This document shows positions 6,847 to 14,092 of a stretch of 14,191 nt of DNA, one piece after another; the first letter of the stretch is position 1; each line of letters begins with the position of its first letter. Below the pieces are notes generated by a model that was not told the DNA's origin, ran no database searches, and saw only the letters and a list, made by a program, of their open reading frames with translations. The translations under genes and the position numbers were made by a program. The stretch is from Candidatus Aminicenantota bacterium (GTDB lineage Bacteria; Acidobacteriota; Aminicenantia; Aminicenantales; Aminicenantaceae): contig WTAW01000227.1 in the NCBI GenBank assembly GCA_013139435.1, positions 1 to 14,191 of the forward strand, given 5' to 3'.

Positions 6847-8268
6847 ATGGAATTGAAAAGGATCAATGTTTACACTTACCAGATCTTGAAACATGGGAAT
6901 ATGAAGGTTCCCACTGTGATCTATACCTCATCCAAGCTTCTCGAGAGCATCAAACGCGACCGAACCCTCGAGCAGGCCCGGAATGTGGCCTGTTTGCCAG
7001 GGATCCAGAAAATGGCGTACGTCATGCCTGACGGCCACCAGGGTTATGGTTTTCCCATAGGGGGTGTGGCGGCTTTTGACCTCGATGAAGGGATAATCTC
7101 TCCCGGGGGTGTAGGCTATGATATCAACTGTGGGGTCAGACTCCTGAAAACAGATTTTATGGAAAAAGATGTGGAAGCAAAAAGGACAGAGCTTCTTGCA
7201 CAGATCTTTCGGTCGGTGCCAGCCGGAGTGGGGAAAGGGGGAAAACTCCGGCTCAGCCGGAGAGTCCTCGAGGAGGTCTGCCTGAAAGGGGCGGAATGGG
7301 CCGTGGAAAATGGATATGGAGCACGTAGGGACCTTGAGAGAACGGAAGAATACGGGCGGATGAAGAGTGCAGATCCCAGCTATCTGTCAAAACGGGCGAT
7401 CGATAGAGGAGTTCCTCAGTTGGGCACCCTGGGTGCGGGAAACCATTTCTTGGAGATACAAAAAGTCGATGAGATCTATGATCCCGAGATCGCCGGAGTC
7501 TTCGGGATTCACTCTCTGGGGCAGATCCTGGTCATGATCCATTGTGGGAGTAGGGGGCTCGGCCATCAGGTCGCTTCCGATTACATTCGGGCCATGGAAA
7601 ACAGGTTCAGAACATCCGGATTGCCAGATAGAGAGCTCATAAATGCACCCATCCGGTCAGAGATGGGACAGCAGTACTACAAGTCCATGAGTGCTGCGGT
7701 GAATTTTGCCTTTGCTAACAGGCAGATGATCGCCCATTGGGTCCGGGATGTTTTTAAAAAAATCATGGGGAGTTCTGAAGGCATGGACCAGGTCTATGAT
7801 GTCTGTCATAATGTGGCAAAATTCGAGAAACATGATATAAATGGTGAAGAAAAAGAGGTGTGTATCCACCGAAAGGGTGCAACCCGGAGTTTTGGTCCCG
7901 GCCGTAAGGAGATCCCGGAAGTGTACCGTTCAGTGGGCCAACCGGTCATCATACCGGGCAGCATGGGGACTGCATCCTATGTTCTGGCGGGGACTCGACA
8001 GGCCGAACAGTTGAGTTTTGGTTCCACAGCCCATGGAGCAGGACGGATGATGTCCAGGCATGAGGCTCGCCGACGATTCCGAGGGGAACAGATCAAGCAA
8101 GATCTTGCGGAAAAAGGTATTGAGCTCCAATCCACCAGTTGGAGGGGGATAGCCGAGGAAGCTCCCCAGGCTTACAAAGATGTCGATGAGGTCGTTAAGG
8201 TGTCCCATGAGGTGGGCATCGGAAGGCTTGTTGTCCGCGTGGTTCCTGTGAGTGTGATGAAAGGCTAA
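6847..8268 (+). CDS. rtcB: RNA-splicing ligase RtcB
   Basis: GTP-dependent, Mn-dependent ligase that joins 2',3'-cyclic phosphate (or 3'-phosphate) and 5'-OH RNA ends; it acts in RNA repair or tRNA splicing. The 473 aa are full length for the family. The metal site is visible in GGVGYDINCGVRL (88-99; Asp92, Cys95), GAGNHFLEIQ and HCGSRGLGHQ. The guanylylated His is His396 in FGSTAHGAGR, and the C-terminal VMKG supplies the conserved Lys472. The ATG has GAGGTG five bases upstream. The stop codon overlaps the stop of sdhB on the opposite strand by three bases, so there is no intergenic terminator. No toxin or damage-response regulator such as RtcR is visible nearby. Confidence 0.97.
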   Translation: MELKRINVYTYQILKHGNMKVPTVIYTSSKLLESIKRDRTLEQARNVACLPGIQKMAYVMPDGHQGYGFPIGGVAAFDLDEGIISPGGVGYDINCGVRLLKTDFMEKDVEAKRTELLAQIFRSVPAGVGKGGKLRLSRRVLEEVCLKGAEWAVENGYGARRDLERTEEYGRMKSADPSYLSKRAIDRGVPQLGTLGAGNHFLEIQKVDEIYDPEIAGVFGIHSLGQILVMIHCGSRGLGHQVASDYIRAMENRFRTSGLPDRELINAPIRSEMGQQYYKSMSAAVNFAFANRQMIAHWVRDVFKKIMGSSEGMDQVYDVCHNVAKFEKHDINGEEKEVCIHRKGATRSFGPGRKEIPEVYRSVGQPVIIPGSMGTASYVLAGTRQAEQLSFGSTAHGAGRMMSRHEARRRFRGEQIKQDLAEKGIELQSTSWRGIAEEAPQAYKDVDEVVKVSHEVGIGRLVVRVVPVSVMKG

Positions 8269-8978
8269 CTTTTGTGTTGTTGGATCTTGCGTTTGGTGAA
8301 GTTGATGGTTTTTGTGATCTTGATTCCCCGGGGGCAGACGCGCGTACACTCGAAACGGCTTTCACATGGCCAGATCCCGTCGGGATAGTCCAGCTGGAGG
8401 AGACGTTCTTCAAATCCTTCATCACGGCTGTCATCGTTAAATCTTGCGGCCTGAACAACAGCGGCAGGACCTAAAAAATTGGGATTGACTTCCTGGATGA
8501 CAGGGCATGCCGAATAACAGGACACACAAAGAATACACTTTGTTCCCTCTTCGAATTTTTGTCTTTCATCCGGGGTTTGCCGGAATTCCTTCTCTTTCGG
8601 CTCCTCGGAGCTCATAAAATACGGTTTCACGTGCATGTAATTTTTGAAAAACTTGTCCTGATCGACCATGAGATCCCTCTGGATGGGCAGGTTGCGCAGG
8701 GGTTCCACACAAATGACGGCGCCTTCTCCCTGGGCAACATCCTTTATGAGAGTCTTACAGGCCAGGCGCTCCTTCCCGTTGATGACCATGGCATCCGAGC
8801 CACACACGCCGTGGGCACAGCTCTTGCGGATCCCTAGAGTGGGGTCTTGCGTTCCTTTGATATCCAAAAGAACTGTGAGCAGCCTGTCCGTAGGTTCTGC
8901 GTCGACCTCATATTTTCGGGTGTAGGATTTACTGTCGGACTCAGGATTGAACCGTTGGATTTCTACTGTAATTTTCAT
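8265..8978 (-). CDS. sdhB: Succinate dehydrogenase/fumarate reductase iron-sulfur subunit
   Basis: Electron-transfer subunit of complex II-type enzymes, 237 aa. The N-terminal ferredoxin domain holds the 2Fe-2S ligands Cys54, Cys59, Asp62 and Cys74; Asp at the third position matches E. coli SdhB, whereas E. coli FrdB has Cys. The C-terminal domain has Cys148, 151, 154 and 215 for 4Fe-4S and Cys158, 205 and 211 for 3Fe-4S, all present. The start follows GGAGAGGG, 12 bases after the sdhA stop. There is no C-terminal CCG domain, which argues against the soluble thiol:fumarate reductase (TfrB) type. Direction of catalysis cannot be told from sequence. The membrane anchor that would pass electrons to quinone is not adjacent. 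Confidence 0.95.
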   Translation of the reverse strand: MKITVEIQRFNPESDSKSYTRKYEVDAEPTDRLLTVLLDIKGTQDPTLGIRKSCAHGVCGSDAMVINGKERLACKTLIKDVAQGEGAVICVEPLRNLPIQRDLMVDQDKFFKNYMHVKPYFMSSEEPKEKEFRQTPDERQKFEEGTKCILCVSCYSACPVIQEVNPNFLGPAAVVQAARFNDDSRDEGFEERLLQLDYPDGIWPCESRFECTRVCPRGIKITKTINFTKRKIQQHKS

Positions 8979-8990
8979 CGTCCCTCTCCA

Positions 8991-10724
8991 TCAATATTTT
9001 CGGGGTTTGGGTGCCCACCGGGAGATGTCGACATTTTTATAATCCAGTCTGATCTTTCCACCCTCCAGCCAAGCCAGAGTATGCTTGAGCCAGTTTTTGT
9101 CATCTCTTTCCGGATAGTCCTCTCTTGCATGGGCGCCGCGGCTTTCCTGTCTGTTTAAAGCGCAGGCGGTCATCATGTATGCCAAGTCCAAGAGATGACC
9201 CAATTCCAGGATCTCGAGCACTTGTGTGTTGAAGGCCTTGCTGGGATCGTTGGCCTTTATTTGTGTGTAGACCTGTCGCATTTCTCCTAAAGTATTCTTT
9301 GCCTTTGCCATGTTTTCCCCATTTCGGTATATCCCCACGTTTTCCATCATTACACGCTGCATCTCTTGGCGCAGAGATTCCGGGTTGGGACCATTCCCTT
9401 GACTTCGGAGTTCGGCAAGCCTGGCGCGTGCCGGTTCCCCAACGTCAGGGGGGGCAATCCCAAAATCCGCGCCCTTTACATACTGAGCCATGTGTTGTCC
9501 TGCACGGCGGCCGTAGACGATCAACTCGACGAGGCTGTTCGTGCCGAGTCTGTTCGCACCATGCACAGATACGCACGCACATTCCCCAGCCGCATACAAC
9601 CCTTCGTATGTGGTGCCCTGGCTGTCGAAGATGACTCTTCCGTTGAGGTCTGTGGGGATACCTCCCATGGCATAGTGGGCTGTGGGATGGACGGACATGG
9701 GTTTGTCTGCCGGGTCGATGCCCAGGTATGTGCGGGAAAATTCAGCAATGTCAGGCAGTTTCGCCTCTATCTTTTCCTTTCCGAGGTGAGTCGCATCCAG
9801 ATGAATGAAATCGTCAACCGAGCCATCCCCTTTGATGCCCCTCAATTCTTGGATCTCAGAGTGAATGGCCCTGGCGATCATATCCCGGGGAGCCAAATCC
9901 AGCAGCGTGGGCGCATACCTCTCCATGAAACGTTCTCCCTTGGCGTTTCGCAAAATTCCTCCCTCTCCCCGGACTCCTTCTGTGATGAGGATGCCCAATC
10001 CGCGAATTCCCGTGGGATGGAACTGGTAAAATTCCAGGTCTTCGAGAGGAACACCACGATTGACCAATAAAGCTTGACCATCACCCGTGTTTGCGTAAGC
10101 ATTGGACGTGATGCGAAACATGCGACCGAAGCCTCCTGTCGCAAACAGCACCGCCTTGGCCTTAAAGATGTGGATTTCTCCAGTCGAGAAGTTCAGTGTG
10201 ACTAATCCACTGCATCGCTGTCCCTCCATAACAACATCCAAGACATAATATTCATCGAAGAAGACCACATCGTTTTTGATGCACTGCTGGTAGAGGGTTT
10301 GAAGGATCATATGGCCGGTTCGGTCCGCAGCGTAACAGGCGCGCCGGACCGGTGCCTCACCGAAGTTTCGCGTATGCCCGCCAAACCTTCTCTGGTCGAT
10401 GAGCCCATCAGGAGTGCGGCTGAAGGGCAGGCCCTTGTTTTCAAGCTCGTAAACGGCTTGGATAGCGTCTTCAGAGAGAAGGATGGCTGCATTCTGGTCC
10501 GTGAGATAATCCCCCCCCTTGACAGTGTCAAAGGCATGCCATTCGGGCTTATCCTCTTCAATGTTCCCTAGGGCAGCCCCTATCCCACCCTGTGCTGCGC
10601 CAGTGTGGGACCTGATGGGATAAAGCTTAGACAACACAGCGGTCTTCCCTGTTTTGCTGGCTTCGAGGGCCGCATACAGCCCTGCTCCGCCCGCGCCAAC
10701 GATGAGAGCTTCGTATTCATGCAT
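8991..10724 (-). CDS. sdhA: Succinate dehydrogenase/fumarate reductase flavoprotein subunit
   Basis: Catalytic FAD subunit interconverting succinate and fumarate, 577 aa. GAGGAG (9-14) is the dinucleotide-binding loop and His40 in RSHTGAAQGG is the covalent FAD attachment site. By alignment to E. coli SdhA the active-site residues are His236 (FHPTG), the Arg280 proton shuttle, His350 (AHYAMGG) and Arg392 (GANRLGTNSL), all present. The frame stays open to 10886, but the ATG at 10724 is preferred: it has AGGAAGG upstream and leaves the promoter-like sequence at 10759-10787 outside the gene. It is transcribed first, with sdhB behind it. Upstream, where sdhC often lies, there is only the divergent intergenic region. 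Confidence 0.96.
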   Translation of the reverse strand: MHEYEALIVGAGGAGLYAALEASKTGKTAVLSKLYPIRSHTGAAQGGIGAALGNIEEDKPEWHAFDTVKGGDYLTDQNAAILLSEDAIQAVYELENKGLPFSRTPDGLIDQRRFGGHTRNFGEAPVRRACYAADRTGHMILQTLYQQCIKNDVVFFDEYYVLDVVMEGQRCSGLVTLNFSTGEIHIFKAKAVLFATGGFGRMFRITSNAYANTGDGQALLVNRGVPLEDLEFYQFHPTGIRGLGILITEGVRGEGGILRNAKGERFMERYAPTLLDLAPRDMIARAIHSEIQELRGIKGDGSVDDFIHLDATHLGKEKIEAKLPDIAEFSRTYLGIDPADKPMSVHPTAHYAMGGIPTDLNGRVIFDSQGTTYEGLYAAGECACVSVHGANRLGTNSLVELIVYGRRAGQHMAQYVKGADFGIAPPDVGEPARARLAELRSQGNGPNPESLRQEMQRVMMENVGIYRNGENMAKAKNTLGEMRQVYTQIKANDPSKAFNTQVLEILELGHLLDLAYMMTACALNRQESRGAHAREDYPERDDKNWLKHTLAWLEGGKIRLDYKNVDISRWAPKPRKY

Positions 10725-10758
10725 CGGATTCCCTTCCTGGCTAAAAGATGGACTTTTT

Positions 10759-10787
10759 ACAATAGGTTCTGTGGCTGAGATTGTCAA
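10759..10787 (-). promoter_or_regulatory. Predicted sigma70-type promoter for sdhAB
   Basis: On the minus strand, TTGACA (10787-10782, perfect -35) is followed after 17 bases by TATTGT (10764-10759, 4 of 6 to TATAAT). A transcript would begin near 10752, giving a leader of roughly 28 bases before the sdhA ATG that contains its Shine-Dalgarno sequence. Confidence 0.6.
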
Positions 10788-10806
10788 GGCGCACCTCGCT
10801 TGGGAT

Positions 10807-10885
10807 GCATTTCCAAATCCGTGATGGCAGGAATTCACATTGCGAAATTTCCTCGCTGGGGAAACTGAGAGTGTTTTTGATATCA
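10807..10885 (-). repeat. Degenerate intergenic repeat, copy B
   Basis: Inverted relative to copy A at 4775-4893. The 30-base block at 10848-10877 is an exact reverse complement of 4783-4812, and 10807-10844 matches 4856-4893 at 32 of 38 bases. Only three bases separate the blocks here, making this the compact form. It lies between the two divergent promoters, upstream of the -35 of each, so it could affect either by position (inference). The rest of the 10725-11047 gap holds the two promoters and no credible gene. Confidence 0.75.
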
Positions 10886-10951
10886 TATAATCTGATCATT
10901 CGGAATGCACCTACACGGTTCTTAGGGATTCCCACCGTTAATGCCTTGCAT

Positions 10952-10980
10952 TTGACGTTGGTGAGGGACTGCTTTAAAAT
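10952..10980 (+). promoter_or_regulatory. Predicted sigma70-type promoter for aspA
   Basis: TTGACG (10952-10957, 5 of 6) and TAAAAT (10975-10980, 5 of 6) are separated by 17 bases. Transcription would start near 10987, about 60 bases before the aspA ATG at 11048, leaving a leader that contains AGGGGAG at 11034-11040. Confidence 0.65.
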
Positions 10981-11047
10981 GATGGACAATACCGACAGTT
11001 CTTCATATTTTTTGTTGAGTTCTATAAATTTTTAGGGGAGATTTTTG

Positions 11048-12478
11048 ATGACGCAAAAGACACGCAAAGAAAAAGATTCTCTTGGGGAGCTCTATGTGCC
11101 CGAAGATGCCTATTATGGGATCCAATCGCTCAGGGCTTCAATAAATTTTCCGATCAGCGGCCTGAAAAATCCGTCCAGCATGGTCAGAGCTGTTGCGCAG
11201 ATCAAACGCGCTGCAGCATCCGTTCATCGGGAATTAGGACAGCTCGAAGATAAAAAAGCCGAGGCAATAGAGAAAACTTGTCTCGAGATTCTGGAGGGAA
11301 AATGGGAGGACCAGTTCATCGTGGATGTCTTTCAGATGGGAGCTGGAACCTCCTTTCACATGAACTGCAACGAAGTGATCGCCAACCGGGCGGAAGAGAT
11401 GCTGGGAGGATCGAAGGGCGAGTATGCCATTGTCCATCCCAATGACCACGTTAATATGGGGCAGAGCACAAACGATGTATTTCCCACAGCTATGCGATTG
11501 GCAGTGCTGGCTCGTCTCAAGGAGGATCTCTATCCAGCTATGAAGAAGATGGAGGAGACCTTTGACGCAAAAGCTGATGAATTTGACGGTATCATCAAAT
11601 CGGGCAGAACTCATCTGCAGGATGCTGCTCCCATCCGGTTGGGCCAGGAGTTCAGAGCCTACGGAAAGACATTATCTCAGGCGCAGATCTTTTTTAATTC
11701 TGCCGAACGCTCCCTTTATGCCGTGGGGATCGGGGGGAGTGCTGTGGGAACAGGGTTAAACACGGTGCCGGAATATGCTGGTTTGATGGCAAACCGTCTC
11801 TCCGAACAGACGGGATTGCCTCTTGTCCCCGCAGATGATTTCAGAGAAGTCATGCAGAGCATGCGCCCTATGACAGAGGTGTCTGCGTGGCTGAGAAACC
11901 TGGCTATCGAGTTGAACCGAATTGCCAATGACCTCCGCCTCCTCTCCTCGGGTCCGAAAACAGGTCTGGCAGAGATCATCCTGCCTGCTGTCGCTCCGGG
12001 TTCTTCCATGATGCCTGGGAAAGTCAACCCTTCCATGCTGGAAATGCTGAACATGGTGTGCTATCAGGTTTTCGGTAGCGACTTGGTTGTCAGCGGAGCC
12101 GCTCAAGCCGGGCAACTGGAGCTCAATGTGATGATGCCTGTCATCGCCTTTAACCTTGACTTCATGATCTCCATCCTTGCCAATGCCCTGAAAGAGGTCA
12201 GATCGCGTTGCATCCAAGGTATTGCGGTGGATAGCGAGCGCTGTCGTGAATATGCCCAGCAGAGTCTGGGGATCGTGACCGCCCTTTCCCCCCATATCGG
12301 ATATCTCCGCTCTGCTGAAGTGGCCAGCCAAGCTCTCAGAGAGGGAAAGAGCTTGATTGAAGTCCTGGAGACCAGAGGCGACCTAGACAAAGAGAGCATA
12401 ACGGCTATTCTTGATCCCAGGAAAATGACAGAGCCTGGAATTCCCGGCAAACCTAAAAAGGATAAAAACAAACCGTAA
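11048..12478 (+). CDS. aspA: Aspartate ammonia-lyase (aspartase)
   Basis: Fumarase/aspartase superfamily enzyme that deaminates L-aspartate to fumarate and ammonia, 476 aa. The superfamily signature GSSMMPGKVNP is at 318-328, with the catalytic-base Ser319 in its flexible loop. GAGTSFHMNCNEVIANRA (98-115), HPNDHVNMGQSTND (130-143), GRTHLQDA (186-193) and LLSSGPKTGL are closer to aspartase than to class II fumarase, where the first reads GSGTQSNMN. Fumarase activity cannot be fully excluded. The ATG at 11048 is preferred over TTG at 11045; AGGGGAG lies seven bases upstream. The C-terminus ends in a short Lys/Pro-rich tail (about 465-476). It is divergent from sdhAB, whose substrate or product is its product fumarate. 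Confidence 0.92.
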   Translation: MTQKTRKEKDSLGELYVPEDAYYGIQSLRASINFPISGLKNPSSMVRAVAQIKRAAASVHRELGQLEDKKAEAIEKTCLEILEGKWEDQFIVDVFQMGAGTSFHMNCNEVIANRAEEMLGGSKGEYAIVHPNDHVNMGQSTNDVFPTAMRLAVLARLKEDLYPAMKKMEETFDAKADEFDGIIKSGRTHLQDAAPIRLGQEFRAYGKTLSQAQIFFNSAERSLYAVGIGGSAVGTGLNTVPEYAGLMANRLSEQTGLPLVPADDFREVMQSMRPMTEVSAWLRNLAIELNRIANDLRLLSSGPKTGLAEIILPAVAPGSSMMPGKVNPSMLEMLNMVCYQVFGSDLVVSGAAQAGQLELNVMMPVIAFNLDFMISILANALKEVRSRCIQGIAVDSERCREYAQQSLGIVTALSPHIGYLRSAEVASQALREGKSLIEVLETRGDLDKESITAILDPRKMTEPGIPGKPKKDKNKP

Positions 12479-12493
12479 TGCCGGCCATAAAGT

Positions 12494-12521
12494 TTGACAA
12501 TTCCCCGCATTGTCTTTTAAT
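12494..12521 (+). promoter_or_regulatory. Possible promoter for the ThyX-like gene
   Basis: TTGACA (12494-12499, perfect) and TTTAAT (12516-12521, 5 of 6) are 16 bases apart. The predicted start near 12528 would leave only about 6 bases before the ATG at 12534 and would lose the AGGG ribosome site at 12524-12527, so the match may be fortuitous or the transcript leaderless. Confidence 0.35.
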
Positions 12522-12533
12522 GTAGGGAAAACC

Positions 12534-12628
12534 ATGAAAGTGATACTTGCAGGATACAACGTCGACAGTTCCGTCATCGATGAACTGAAAAAAATAGTCC
12601 GTCCCTGCAGAATGTCACACCCGAGACC
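12534..12628 (+). pseudogene. N-terminal segment of the ThyX-like gene, out of frame by one base
   Basis: The ATG at 12534, preceded by AGGG, opens a 46-codon frame that starts MKVILAGYNVDSSVIDELKK and ends at TAG 12672-12674. The ThyX-like body is in another frame, where stop-free sequence begins after TGA 12581-12583 and reads SLQNVTPET just before the Met at 12629. Adding one A to the seven-A run at 12588-12594 would join the two as ELKKNSPSLQNVTPETMSAAY, which reads as continuous protein. The Met at 12629 has no ribosome binding site. I therefore read this as the true 5' end separated by a one-base deletion, either real or a sequencing/assembly error at a homopolymer. Confidence 0.75.
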
Positions 12629-14050
12629 ATGTCCGCCGCTTATGCGCGTATTTCACGGGACCCTCGCTCTGTAGACACATTGAGAGCCGTGGCCAGAACA
12701 GAGGTTGAGAGAGCCAGGCGGTCGAACAAAACCATCATCTTTAAAATGGGGCACCATTCTGTGGCGGAACATGCGGTCTTCAATTTTGACATAATCAGCG
12801 TCAGCCGTCTGGCCATCGAGGAGATCGAAAAGTTCCGCCTCTGCTCTTACACGGAGAAATCCCAACGCTATGTCAAACTGGAGGATGGCTTTCTCCTGCC
12901 CGAGGAGATAAAGCAGGTGGGGAAGCAGAAGATCTTTCTAGCGGTCATCAAGGCCCAGAATGACCTTTACCATGATCTCTATAAAAAACTTAAACCCTAT
13001 TTTTTTGAAAGGTTCCCCACACTTGCGACCAATCCCAAGACGCATTCGACTCTGACTGGCTGGGCCAAGGAGGATGCCCGGTATTGTGTGAGTCTAGCAA
13101 CTCTGGGCCAGTTGGGAATGACCGCTAACGCAAGAAACTTGGAATTTCTCATCCGCCGCTTTGCCTCCAAGGATCTGGCCGAGATAAGGGAACTAAACCA
13201 GAAGATATACACGCTCGCAAAAGCCGTTGCGCCTTCGATTCTGCTTTTTACGGAATCCAATGATTATGATGCCAAAACATATGAAAATCTCGAGAGGACA
13301 GTAGAATCTCTGTCCATTGAACACAATGGACAAGACCATGGAAAAGAAAAAAAAGGGATAGAAGGGGGAGAGGGAGAATGTGTTCAACTGGTTGATCACA
13401 CCTCTGATGGTGATATGAAGCTTATAGCGGCACTCCTCCATACCTCTTCGAAATCTCCGTATGAAGAGTGTCTCGTGAAGGCAGAAGCCTTAGAGGCAGA
13501 ACAGAAAAATAATCTCTGTAAGACCGCGTTCGAACACATGGAATTTTTTAATGCGGTTCTTAGGGAGTTCGAGTACGTCGACTTGACGTTTGATTTGGTG
13601 ATATCCGCGACATGTTTTGCCCAACTCAAAAGACATCGGATGGCCACTTTGACTGCGCAACCCTATAACCTGCATCTGGGTGTCACCCTGCCCCCTTCCA
13701 TCAGAGATATCGGAGCTGACAGGGATTTTCTGGCTGTCATCGATCAAACGGAAGAGTGCTACAGGACACTAGGAGATTCTCTGAAAACAGGTGCAGAATA
13801 TGTGCTCACCAATTCCCACAGACGACGCGTTCTGATGAAAGTCAATGCCAGGGAGTTATACCATATGGCGAGGCTCAGAGAGGATACGACAGCCCAGTGG
13901 GATATCCGCCAAATCGTGAGTCGAATGAGCCAAAAGGCCAAAGAGGTCATGCCCTTGACCTTTCTCCTCGTCGGAGCGAAGGACGCTTATCCGGAAATAT
14001 ACAAAGAGCTCTTCAACAAGCCTCCGAAACTCAAACCCCCAAAACTCTAG
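12629..14050 (+). CDS. thyX: Tandem-domain ThyX-like (FAD-dependent thymidylate synthase family) protein
   Basis: The in-frame body of a protein that would have about 505 aa with its 5' segment at 12534-12628. ThyX enzymes methylate dUMP with methylenetetrahydrofolate and FAD and are usually 220-250 aa; this one holds two such domains (about 1-225 and 260-473 from the Met at 12629), joined by a charged linker (about 232-250, rich in Gly, Glu and Lys). The ThyX motif RHR-x7-S is split between them. Domain 1 has K68-F-R with Ser78 and SQRY kept (SYTEKSQRY); domain 2 has R335-H-R but Pro345 in place of Ser. Domain 2 also keeps NARELYHMARLREDTTAQWDIR, the usual C-terminal ThyX block. Whether it makes dTMP is uncertain; a composite active site or a non-synthase role are both possible. 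The gene converges on purN with a 42-base gap. Confidence 0.85.
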   Translation: MSAAYARISRDPRSVDTLRAVARTEVERARRSNKTIIFKMGHHSVAEHAVFNFDIISVSRLAIEEIEKFRLCSYTEKSQRYVKLEDGFLLPEEIKQVGKQKIFLAVIKAQNDLYHDLYKKLKPYFFERFPTLATNPKTHSTLTGWAKEDARYCVSLATLGQLGMTANARNLEFLIRRFASKDLAEIRELNQKIYTLAKAVAPSILLFTESNDYDAKTYENLERTVESLSIEHNGQDHGKEKKGIEGGEGECVQLVDHTSDGDMKLIAALLHTSSKSPYEECLVKAEALEAEQKNNLCKTAFEHMEFFNAVLREFEYVDLTFDLVISATCFAQLKRHRMATLTAQPYNLHLGVTLPPSIRDIGADRDFLAVIDQTEECYRTLGDSLKTGAEYVLTNSHRRRVLMKVNARELYHMARLREDTTAQWDIRQIVSRMSQKAKEVMPLTFLLVGAKDAYPEIYKELFNKPPKLKPPKL

Positions 14051-14092
14051 CGGCCAATCATGGAGCTCGAAGGATGGGATTCTGATGGATGC

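Noticed and set aside
10741..10989. Open frames on both strands in the sdhA-aspA gap (about 82-84 codons)
   Set aside because: They run through the repeat and across both predicted promoters, with no start signals or recognisable protein features.
12585..12598. Programmed -1 ribosomal frameshift at the A7 run
   Set aside because: The zero-frame codons are CTG AAA AAA ATA, so re-pairing one base back gives a poor P-site match (GAA), and I see no strong downstream hairpin. Homopolymer error or transcriptional slippage is more likely.
14051..14092. Terminator between the ThyX-like gene and purN
   Set aside because: No stable stem followed by a T-run on either strand.
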